64,000 bases of DNA from NCBI RefSeq assembly GCF_009467805.1, contig NZ_WIAY01000004.1, forward strand, positions 124,001-188,000, given 5' to 3'. Positions 27,427 to 34,438 of the stretch are shown piece by piece. This DNA comes from Stenotrophomonas nematodicola. Its GTDB lineage: Bacteria > Pseudomonadota > Gammaproteobacteria > Xanthomonadales > Xanthomonadaceae. Position numbers and translations under genes: made by a program. The notes below the pieces were generated by a model, which searched no databases, was not told where the DNA came from, and saw only the letters and a list, made by a program, of their open reading frames with translations. Position 1 is the first letter of the stretch. The number at the start of each line of letters is the position of its first letter.

Positions 27427-28932
27427 ATGAGCCTGGCCCTGGTGCACAGCCGCGCGCGGGCGGGTGTCAATGCGCCTGCGGTGCGCATCGAAGTGATGCT
27501 TACCGGTGGGCTGCCGCACACCCAGATCGTCGGGCTGCCGGCCGCTGCCGTACGTGAATCGCGCGACCGCGTGCGCGCCGCGCTGCTCTGCGCCCAGTTC
27601 GAGTTCCCGCAGCGGCGCATCACCATCAATCTGGCACCGGCCGATCTGCCCAAGGAAGGCGGCCGTTTCGATCTCGCCATCGCGCTGGGCATCCTCGCCG
27701 CCAGCGGCCAGATCGATCCACGCGCGCTCGACGGCCATGAGTTCCTCGGCGAACTCGCGCTGACCGGCGAACTGCGCGGCGTCGACGGGGTGCTGCCCGC
27801 CGCGCTCGCCGCCGCTGCCGAGCAGCGCGCCCTGGTGGTCGCGCCGGCCAACGCCGCCGAAGCCGCCCTCGCGGCACATGCCGATGTGCGCGTCGCGCGC
27901 ACCCTGCTGGAGGTCTGCGCGGGCCTCGATGGCCGGTCGCTGCCCGCCGCCACCGCCGAACCCGCGCCCGCGCCGGCCAGCGCCGACCTGCGCGACGTCC
28001 GCGGGCAGCACCAGGCACGCCGCGCGCTCGAGGTGGCCGCCGCCGGCGCCCACCACCTGCTGCTGCTCGGCACGCCCGGTTGCGGCAAGACCCTGCTGGC
28101 CTCACGGCTGCCCGGCATCCTGCCCCCGCCCAGCGACGCCGATGCGCTGGAAACCGCCACCGTGGCCTCGTGCAGCGCCCACGGCATCGATCCGTCACGC
28201 TGGCGCGAGCGTCCGTTCCGCGCGCCTCACCACACCGCCAGCGCGGTGTCACTGGTGGGCGGTGGCTCGCATCCGCGCCCCGGCGAAATCTCGCTCGCGC
28301 ACAACGGCGTTCTTTTCCTCGACGAACTGCCCGAGTGGAGCCGCCATGCGCTGGAAGTGCTGCGCGAGCCGCTGGAATCCGGGCACGTGGTGGTCACCCG
28401 GGCCGCACGCAGCGAGACGTTTCCTGCCCGTTTCCAGCTGATCGCCGCGATGAATCCCTGCCCCTGCGGCTGGGCCGGGGACCGCAGTGGCCGCTGTCGC
28501 TGCAGCGCCGATGCCATCGCCCGCTATCGCGGCCGCGTTTCCGGCCCGCTGCTGGACCGCATCGACCTGCATGTGGATGTGCCACGACTGGAACCCCGCG
28601 CGATGCGCGACGACGCGCCGGCCGGCGAAGACAGCGCCAGCGTGCGTGCGCGCGTGATCGCCGCACGCGCCGTGCAGCTCGCGCGCGGCGGCATGCCCAA
28701 CGCACAACTGCCACCGGCATTGCTCGCCATCCACTGCCGGCTGGACAGCAGGGAGCAGGATCTGCTCGAAGACGCCGTCGAGCGCCTGCAGCTCTCGGCA
28801 CGCTCAATGCATCGCATCCTGCGCGTGGCGCGCACTCTCGCCGATCTGGAGGGCAGCGCCGCCATCGGCCGCGCGCACCTGGCCGAGGCTATCGGCTACC
28901 GGCAGCTTGATCGGCAGGGGACGGGCACGTGA
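27427..28932 (+). CDS. comM: ComM/YifB AAA+ helicase of natural transformation
   Basis: 501 residues. In competent bacteria ComM is a hexameric helicase that drives branch migration during DNA integration. N-terminal Lon-protease-like domain (residues 1-170, with ITINLAPADLPKEGGRFDLA), then the Mg-chelatase AAA+ module: Walker A GTPGCGKTLLASRLPG (about 217), RAPHHTASAVSLVGGG, Walker B VLFLDELPEWSR (about 296), sensor AAMNPCPCGWAGD and a C-terminal helical lid (DLEGSAAIGRAHLAEAIGYRQ minus its last residue). comF at the far end of the window is another competence gene, but the two are 33 kb apart. Confidence 0.92.
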   Translation: MSLALVHSRARAGVNAPAVRIEVMLTGGLPHTQIVGLPAAAVRESRDRVRAALLCAQFEFPQRRITINLAPADLPKEGGRFDLAIALGILAASGQIDPRALDGHEFLGELALTGELRGVDGVLPAALAAAAEQRALVVAPANAAEAALAAHADVRVARTLLEVCAGLDGRSLPAATAEPAPAPASADLRDVRGQHQARRALEVAAAGAHHLLLLGTPGCGKTLLASRLPGILPPPSDADALETATVASCSAHGIDPSRWRERPFRAPHHTASAVSLVGGGSHPRPGEISLAHNGVLFLDELPEWSRHALEVLREPLESGHVVVTRAARSETFPARFQLIAAMNPCPCGWAGDRSGRCRCSADAIARYRGRVSGPLLDRIDLHVDVPRLEPRAMRDDAPAGEDSASVRARVIAARAVQLARGGMPNAQLPPALLAIHCRLDSREQDLLEDAVERLQLSARSMHRILRVARTLADLEGSAAIGRAHLAEAIGYRQLDRQGTGT

Positions 28933-29062
28933 CCACCGCGTTGACGCCGGAGTCACAGTTCTCGGCCAATGCCAGGCGCTTGCCCACCCAGTAGCCGCCG
29001 ACGACCAGACACCACGCGAGAGCTGCCACGCCCACCACAACGTACTGTTGTCTGTTCTTCAT
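28889..29062 (-). CDS. Small single-pass membrane protein
   Basis: 57 residues: a short basic start (MKNRQQY), one strong hydrophobic helix (VVVGVAALAWCLVVGGYWVG), then a polar tail with two cysteines (ENCDSG and VVTCPS) that could form a disulfide outside the membrane. AGGGGAA stands before the ATG at 29062. Its 3' end overlaps comM by 44 bp on the opposite strand. Unrecognised; supported only by its composition and ribosome site. Confidence 0.45.
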   Translation of the reverse strand: MKNRQQYVVVGVAALAWCLVVGGYWVGKRLALAENCDSGVNAVVTCPSPADQAAGSR

Positions 29063-29212
29063 CCGATGAATTCCCCTGTGTCCTGCGACCGAGAATAACG
29101 CCATTCTCCTCGTGAACGTGAGACAGGGGGGCGCGAATCCAGGTGGCGCTCACCGATGGCCTGCCCCATGCCGGCCGCCGGACCGCCAGGGCGCGTGTGT
29201 GATGCGGCGCGC

Positions 29213-29410
29213 TCAGGCGAATGCGCGCGTCGGCAGCGCGTACGCAACCAGCGCCACCAGCAGTGCCGGCATCGTGAGCAGCGAGGCGACCGACCAGCGC
29301 AATGCCTTGCGCGACGATGCATTGGCCCGCTCGACGTTGCCGGCCAGAAACTGCGACGACACGCGGCAGGCATGGATGGTTGCCACGATACCGGGCGGGA
29401 AGAAGATCAC
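29213..29410 (-). CDS. CD225/dispanin-like membrane protein, N-terminally truncated
   Basis: 65 residues from a GTG at 29410. The sequence IFFPPGIVATIHACRVSSQF and AGNVERANASSRKALRWS follows the intramembrane loop and second helix of the CD225/dispanin (IFITM-like) family, ending in a hydrophobic helix (LLTMPALLVALVAYALP). A normal family member has a full first membrane helix before PxGIVA; here only VLGIIVIFF precedes it. The in-frame TAG at 29432-29434 is the stop of the upstream gene, which lies in the same frame. It may be a remnant, or translated by coupling. Confidence 0.45.
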   Translation of the reverse strand: MIFFPPGIVATIHACRVSSQFLAGNVERANASSRKALRWSVASLLTMPALLVALVAYALPTRAFA

Positions 29411-29431
29411 AATGATGCCGAGGACGGCCCG

Positions 29432-30619
29432 CTATCCCACAAACCGCATCAGCCGATGCAGATCCTTCTGGTGCACCGTCAGCGCATCCAGGAACAGGTT
29501 CGCCACGGCACGGGTATCGCGCCCGCGCGCGATGGCCTCGCGCTGCAGCGTGCGCGCCACGGCACGCACCTCGGCAGGCACCCGCGCGGTGTCCTGCGCG
29601 GCGATGCGCGTACCGGCCACCAGCCACCCGGCCACGTGCGTCGCCCATGCCGCGTTCAACCCGGCAACGATGCCGGGGTGCCGCGCCTCGTTGCCCAGCC
29701 CGAGGTTGAACACGGCCACGCCGTCTTCCCCTTCGGGCAGCGGCACCCACGAATCCGACCGTCCCAGATGCATCGAGCTGGGAGCCAGGCCATTGGCGTG
29801 CAGGAACGTGCTGCAGCCGAAGCACGACGCCAGCTTGTGCGTGTTCCTGCCCAGCCCCAGTTCGAACGGACGCCCATCGGGGAAGTTGCACCGCACCTGG
29901 GCCACCGCCCAGACCATGCCGTGGCAGTAGCCGCAGACGTGTCCGCTGCCGTCCCACGTGGCGATGCGCGCCGCGGTTTCGGTCGAGCCGGCCTGCTTGG
30001 GCAGTTGCCTGGCCTCTTCCAGCGTCCATGCCGGGTCGTCGTAGTGGATCAGGCCATGCCCGGGCACGCGACGGTTCCAGCGACCGCCTTCATCCGCATA
30101 CGGAATCAACCGGCGTACCGAGCTGATCACCAAGGGGTTGGTGTTGTCGGGATGATCGACGATGCCGTAGTACGCCCCGAACTCGGTGTCGAGGTTCTGT
30201 TCCATCAGCGGATCGTTGTCCAGCAGCTCGGTGATGCGCTGTTCCACCTCGGGCGTCCACTGGATCTGGCGCCGGGCCTGCCGCGCTGCATCGTCGCCGT
30301 GCGGGCGCGAGACGGCCGCGATCGCGATCTGGCGGCGGGCCGGCTCGTAGCGCGGGCTCTGGCCGACGCGCACCGTATCGGTGTGAATGCCGGTCAGTGC
30401 CACCAGCCGCTCCAGCACCGCCTGCAGTGCCTGGATGCCCTGCTCCACCTGCGCGGGCGGATCGGCCGGGTCCACATCCCAGCACAGCACCACGCCCTGT
30501 CGCAGCGCCTCATGCAGGAAGCCGAGAAACACGCAGCCGAAGATCACGTCCGATTCCAGCCGCGCCTGCGCGGCGTCCTCCGCCGCCAGGCCCAGCGGCC
30601 TGCCATCGATGATGCCCAT
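29432..30619 (-). CDS. Protein of unknown function with two CxxC pairs
   Basis: 395 residues, no signal peptide or membrane segment. The central region has HVCGYCHGMVWAV and, 40 residues later, SCFGCSTFLHANG: two C-x2-C pairs that could hold a zinc ion. PSSMHLGRSDSWVPLPEGED follows. An acidic first third (MGIIDGRPLGLAAEDAAQ) and a helical C terminus complete it. I cannot place it in a family. A very strong ribosome site (GGAGGAGGGAG) precedes the ATG at 30619, so it is probably well translated. It is followed in the same frame by the CD225-like fragment. Confidence 0.65.
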   Translation of the reverse strand: MGIIDGRPLGLAAEDAAQARLESDVIFGCVFLGFLHEALRQGVVLCWDVDPADPPAQVEQGIQALQAVLERLVALTGIHTDTVRVGQSPRYEPARRQIAIAAVSRPHGDDAARQARRQIQWTPEVEQRITELLDNDPLMEQNLDTEFGAYYGIVDHPDNTNPLVISSVRRLIPYADEGGRWNRRVPGHGLIHYDDPAWTLEEARQLPKQAGSTETAARIATWDGSGHVCGYCHGMVWAVAQVRCNFPDGRPFELGLGRNTHKLASCFGCSTFLHANGLAPSSMHLGRSDSWVPLPEGEDGVAVFNLGLGNEARHPGIVAGLNAAWATHVAGWLVAGTRIAAQDTARVPAEVRAVARTLQREAIARGRDTRAVANLFLDALTVHQKDLHRLMRFVG

Positions 30620-30828
30620 CCCGCTCCCTCCTCCGTGGACAAGGCAGGTCGCGCGGCATCCTCAAGGGGTGGGGAGACCGCGCGCCTGCACCGCACTGCG
30701 CAACGCAGGCACGGCAGGCACAGCGTGGCAGCACAGGGCAGGCGTCACGGTGCAGCCTGTTGCAATGACTTGACCGCCGGTAGCCGCCTGCGCTGGACAG
30801 GCGCGCAACGCGGTCGCACCCTGTCCGC

Positions 30829-31500
30829 ATGCGCATCCAACATCTCCTGCTGCCGGTATCCGACCCCGGCTCCGTCGCCCGCTACTTCAGCACCGTACTG
30901 GAGCTGGACACCGACGCGGACCAGGTCCGCATCGGCTGGAGCACGCTCCAGCTCGAACCCGCCGGGGATCGCCCGGTGGGCGGCGTGCATCTGGCCTTCA
31001 CCGTGCCGCACAACCGCTTCGTCGCGGCCACCGCCTGGCTGGACGCGCGCGCGCAGCGGCAGCGCGACGCCGAGGGGCGCGAGCACTTCGACTTCGGTGG
31101 CAGCTGGGATGCCGAGTCGATCTATTTCACCGGCCCGGACGGGCTGATTCTGGAACTGATCGCGCGCCGCCGCCTGCCCGCATCGGCGCGGACCGGCATC
31201 TTCCACGGCAGCGAAATGACCTGCATCAGCGAGGTCGGCCTGCCGGCGCTGAGCGTGGAGGCCATGCAGGCCCAGGTGGAGGCCACGTTCGGTCTTGCAC
31301 CGTTCTCTACGCCTACACCGCACTTCGCGCCGATGGGCGATGACGAAGGCCTGTTGATCATTGTCGATGCCACGCGCCGCTGGTTCCCTGAACAGCGCGC
31401 GCTGCCCAATGCGGATGGCATCCAGGTGCATCTGGGCGGGATCACACCCGGCGCGACGCTGGGTGACGCGGCGCTCGGCTGGCAGCTCCGCAGCGAGTGA
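30829..31500 (+). CDS. VOC-superfamily protein (glyoxalase/dioxygenase fold)
   Basis: 223 residues, two VOC modules. The first runs MRIQHLLLPVSDPGSVARYF to IYFTGPDGLILELIARR; metal-ligand candidates are His5 and the glutamate in ILELI. The second module (residues about 125-220) is more divergent: SEVGLPALSVEAMQAQVEATF and DDEGLLIIVDATRRWFP. VOC enzymes include glyoxalase I, extradiol dioxygenases and antibiotic-resistance proteins; nothing here selects one. Stands alone, with a strong terminator 17 bp after the stop. Confidence 0.78.
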   Translation: MRIQHLLLPVSDPGSVARYFSTVLELDTDADQVRIGWSTLQLEPAGDRPVGGVHLAFTVPHNRFVAATAWLDARAQRQRDAEGREHFDFGGSWDAESIYFTGPDGLILELIARRRLPASARTGIFHGSEMTCISEVGLPALSVEAMQAQVEATFGLAPFSTPTPHFAPMGDDEGLLIIVDATRRWFPEQRALPNADGIQVHLGGITPGATLGDAALGWQLRSE

Positions 31501-31516
31501 CGGCGCGCTGAAACAT

Positions 31517-31541
31517 GAAGCCCCGCGTCATGCGGGGCTTC
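31517..31541. terminator. Bidirectional terminator between the VOC gene and the Gln-rich gene
   Basis: Perfect 10-bp stem GAAGCCCCGC / GCGGGGCTTC with a GTCAT loop, between two convergent stops (31500 and 31566). Confidence 0.75.
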
Positions 31542-31565
31542 GCAGGCGAGCATGGCCGGAGGCCA

Positions 31566-31697
31566 TCACTCTTCTTCGTCCTGCCCACCCTGCTGTTGGT
31601 TCTGATTGCGCTGCTGCTGTTCCTGCTGTTGCTGCTGCTGTTGATTGCGCCCGCGTTCCTGGTCCTGCTGCGGGGTCTGATTGCGCTGCTGTGCCAT
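31566..31697 (-). CDS. Gln-rich microprotein
   Basis: 43 residues of extreme composition: about half are glutamine, broken by Arg, Asn and Glu, ending GGQDEEE. Start MAQQRNQTPQQDQERGRN. Disordered; no domain. Small Gln-rich proteins of this kind occur in related genomes but have no known role. The frame is open further upstream, but the Gln-rich part begins at this ATG. It is preceded by a promoter-like element with an inverted repeat (31773-31791). Confidence 0.5.
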   Translation of the reverse strand: MAQQRNQTPQQDQERGRNQQQQQQQEQQQRNQNQQQGGQDEEE

Positions 31698-32136
31698 GTC
31701 CGGTCTCCGGGTGCCGCAGGCGGAATGCCGCGGTCGGGACCATGCTGTGCAGAGGGAGGTTAACGGTGCGTGGCCGTTTTTATACAACGGCGTCAATTCG
31801 CCTGCCTGCGCGCCACGAAACGCGAAGAACCCTTGCGCCACAAGGCGTGTCCACGGCTGATCACCCCTTGCCATGTCGTCATGCCCGGCGACCGCACACG
31901 TGCTGAACAGGGCCGCGGTCTCCGATCCGCACCGGCGTGAGGGACCAGCCGTTGCGCAGTCGCGTCATTTCAATTGATGCCGCATTGGGTGAAGCACAGA
32001 TCAAGAGATGAAACTGTTGAAAATCACGCCCCGTTCCTGCGAGCTTCATCGCACTTCCAAGGCTCGAGTGGCTACAACTCTGCACCATTCGAAAGGCTGC
32101 ACTTTCACGTGTTGACGCTATCGAACGCGCCACGCG
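31698..32136. other. 439-bp region before the type I RM-like operon
   Basis: Contains the leftward promoter element just described. The right half (about 31960-32110) is lower in GC and probably carries the promoter of the rightward S-M-R operon. I see no convincing gene; short frames on both strands lack ribosome sites and recognisable sequence. Confidence 0.4.
31773..31791 (-). promoter_or_regulatory. Inverted repeat around a TATA box upstream of the Gln-rich gene
   Basis: GCCGTT and AACGGC flank TTTATAC; on the minus strand this reads GCCGTT-GTATAAA-AACGGC, so a TATAAA -10-like element is cradled by a perfect 6-bp inverted repeat. It sits 76 bp upstream of the Gln-rich gene. A repressor over the -10 is plausible. 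Confidence 0.35.
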
Positions 32137-32748
32137 ATGGTGCACGACATGCACGCCGTCACCGCTCCCCACCCGCTCGGCACTCTCGCCACCATCCGCC
32201 AGGGACATCCCTTCCGCGGCGCCATCCGTGCCATTGCGGAGGGCGACGTGCAGGTGATCCAGTTGAAGGACCTCACCGTGGATGCACTGCGTCCCGGCGT
32301 TCCGCTTCTGCGCACCGTAGTGCGCGCCCGCAAGACACCGGACTGGGTGCGCGATCAGGACATCCTGATTGCCGGTCGAGGCAATCATCCGCTGGCCATG
32401 CTGCTGCGTGATCCTCCTCCTGCCACGCTGTGCAGCCCCCATCTGTACGTGCTCCGGGTCGAGCAACCGCAGCAGGTGCTGCCGGCGTTCCTGGCCTGGC
32501 AGCTCAACCAGCCGCCGGCTCAACAGTATCTGCGCCGGCAGTCGGCAGGGTCGCGGCAGCGGAGCATCCGCCGCAGCGTGCTGGACCAGTTGCCGGTGCA
32601 GGTGCCGCCCTTGCCCCAGCAACAACGGATCATTGCCCTGGCGCGCCGTGTACGCGATGAACAGGCGTGTCTGGAAGCTCTGATCCGCAACCGTCAGCAA
32701 CAGTTCGCCGCCGTCGCCGCGGACGTGCTGACCGGCGTGATCGCGTGA
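32137..32748 (+). CDS. Type I restriction specificity-subunit-like protein (single target-recognition half)
   Basis: 203 residues, about half a classical HsdS. It begins with a target-recognition-domain pattern (PLGTLATIRQGHPFRGAI, VIQLKDLTVDAL, DILIAGRGNHP) and ends with the conserved spacer helix (LPVQVPPLPQQQRIIALARR) and a coiled coil (EALIRNRQQQFAAVAADVL). Half-size S proteins can act as homodimers recognising symmetric sites. GTGA overlap couples it to the methylase-like gene. No strong ribosome site; ATG at 32149 is an alternative start. Confidence 0.75.
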   Translation: MVHDMHAVTAPHPLGTLATIRQGHPFRGAIRAIAEGDVQVIQLKDLTVDALRPGVPLLRTVVRARKTPDWVRDQDILIAGRGNHPLAMLLRDPPPATLCSPHLYVLRVEQPQQVLPAFLAWQLNQPPAQQYLRRQSAGSRQRSIRRSVLDQLPVQVPPLPQQQRIIALARRVRDEQACLEALIRNRQQQFAAVAADVLTGVIA

Positions 32749-34259
32749 ACGCGATCCCCGCTGCCCGTGGTGCAGGTCCCCATGCCACGCTTGCCGCCCT
32801 GACCTCGGCCTGCGACACGCTTGCCGACGCCCGGGACAGGCAGGCCACGGTTCACCTGGTGCTGGCCCTGCTGATGCTCAAGATCGCCAGCGACAACCAG
32901 GCACTGGCGAGCACTCCGGTTGCCAGTGCGCTGTCACCGCTCGACTGGAGCCCACTGGCGCCCGGTGCCCAGCAGCTCGACGTGCCCGCGAACGCGCGCT
33001 TCGAACGCCTGCATCGGCAACGGTTCGTGGCCGGTAACCGCCAGCGGCTGTTTGCTGCCCTGCAGGACCTGGCAACCGCCAATCCAGCTGCGCTGGCCGG
33101 CGTCCTTACCCCACTGCGGCTGGAGGCCGCGCTGCCGCCCGGTCAGGATCACCAGGAGGCGGCCCTGTCACACCTGCTGGGTCGCATGGCGGTGCCGGCG
33201 CTGGACTTCCGATGCCTGCGCGGTGGCCATCGCCGCGATATCGGCGCGGCGGTGGATCGCCTTCTGGACCGTACCGCCGGTTCGCCTGCCGAGACGTCCG
33301 ACGGGCACGTACCCGACCCGCTGGCGCACCTGATGGCCGCATTGCTGGACCCTGGCGAGGACGACACGATCTGCGATCCCGGCAGCCGCAGCGGCGCACT
33401 GCTGCTGGCCTGCGCACAGTGGGCGCGCACGCACCACGGCGCCTGTCGGCACGTGGTGTACGGGCGGGAGCGCGACCAGGTCCAGTGGGCCCGCGCCCGC
33501 ATGCGGCTGATGCTGCACGGAGAAGACACTCACGGCCTCATCCGCGGCGAGCCGCTGGAGCAACCGCTGGCCGGCGACGGTGGTCCGCAACGTGTCCAGG
33601 TCTGCCTGTCGCGGCCGGCCTTCGACCTTTCTTGGAACCCGACGATCGCGGCGCGCGACCCGCACGGACGATTCGCCTTCGGCATTCCGCCACGTCAGCG
33701 CGGCCACCTGGCCTGGATCCAGCACATGCTGCACGCGCTGGACCCGCAGCAGGGACGCATGGCGATCGTCGTCCCGCATGGCGTGCTGTTCCGCAGTGGC
33801 GAAGAAGCCGCCATCCGCCAGCGCCTGCTCGACGCCCACCTGCTGGAGACGGTGATCGGTCTGCCCGACCGCCTGTTCGCCGGGCAGCCGGTGGCCACGG
33901 CGCTGCTGGTGCTGCGACGAACGCGCGACGACACCGATGTCCTGTTCATCGACGCACGTGGGGCCGCGTGCCGCGGCCGGCGCGGCCCGAAGCTGCCGGC
34001 CGACCTTGTGGCACGGGTCATCAGCACCTGCCAGCAGCGGGTATCGCTGCCGGGATTCTCCCACCGTGCAACGCCCGACGAACTGGCCCGGCACGAGGGC
34101 TCGCTGAGCATCGCCCGCTACCTCGCCGACGCCCAGGACACCGCACCGGCCGACACGGCTGCCCTGCGCGACGAGCGCAGGGCACTGTGCCGCACCCTGT
34201 CGCAGATCGGCCAGCACATCGACGCGGATCTGCGTGGACTTGCACCTGACCGGCCGTGA
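32745..34259 (+). CDS. HsdM-like N6-adenine methylase homologue with degenerate catalytic motif
   Basis: 504 residues from a GTG that overlaps the S-gene stop by four bases. Helical N-terminal domain, then the methylase fold. Motif I for S-adenosylmethionine, usually DPxxGSGG, reads ICDPGSRSGALLLACAQW (residue about 211). Motif IV, usually NPPF/Y, reads CLSRPAFDLSW (about 287), so the catalytic Asn-Pro-Pro-Phe is lost. The regions downstream stay recognisable: DPHGRFAFGIPPRQRGHLAW, QHMLHALDPQQGRMAIVVPH, GVLFRSGEEAAIRQRLLDAH, LLETVIGLPDRLFAGQPVAT. The frame is intact. It probably binds S and DNA but is unlikely to methylate. Confidence 0.8.
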   Translation: MNAIPAARGAGPHATLAALTSACDTLADARDRQATVHLVLALLMLKIASDNQALASTPVASALSPLDWSPLAPGAQQLDVPANARFERLHRQRFVAGNRQRLFAALQDLATANPAALAGVLTPLRLEAALPPGQDHQEAALSHLLGRMAVPALDFRCLRGGHRRDIGAAVDRLLDRTAGSPAETSDGHVPDPLAHLMAALLDPGEDDTICDPGSRSGALLLACAQWARTHHGACRHVVYGRERDQVQWARARMRLMLHGEDTHGLIRGEPLEQPLAGDGGPQRVQVCLSRPAFDLSWNPTIAARDPHGRFAFGIPPRQRGHLAWIQHMLHALDPQQGRMAIVVPHGVLFRSGEEAAIRQRLLDAHLLETVIGLPDRLFAGQPVATALLVLRRTRDDTDVLFIDARGAACRGRRGPKLPADLVARVISTCQQRVSLPGFSHRATPDELARHEGSLSIARYLADAQDTAPADTAALRDERRALCRTLSQIGQHIDADLRGLAPDRP

Positions 34260-34316
34260 CACCGTTGCGTGGGCGCAGTGGCAAAGGGGCGCGTGCCGGC
34301 GGTGAGGGGGTATGGA

Positions 34317-34333
34317 TTGATGCATGCAATCAA
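34317..34333. repeat. Small inverted repeat in the M-R gap of the RM-like operon
   Basis: TTGAT-GCATGCA-ATCAA lies in the 179-bp gap between the M-like and R-like genes. The gap is AT-richer than the genes and may hold a separate promoter or operator for the R-like gene. Confidence 0.3.
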
Positions 34334-34438
34334 GATGCGAAGATCAATCTGGAACCAGTTCGAACCGGCGCGATGCGACGGCAGGAATCGGAATGATGCA
34401 CACAACAGGCATGGCGCAGCGTCGTCCACACTGCGTCA

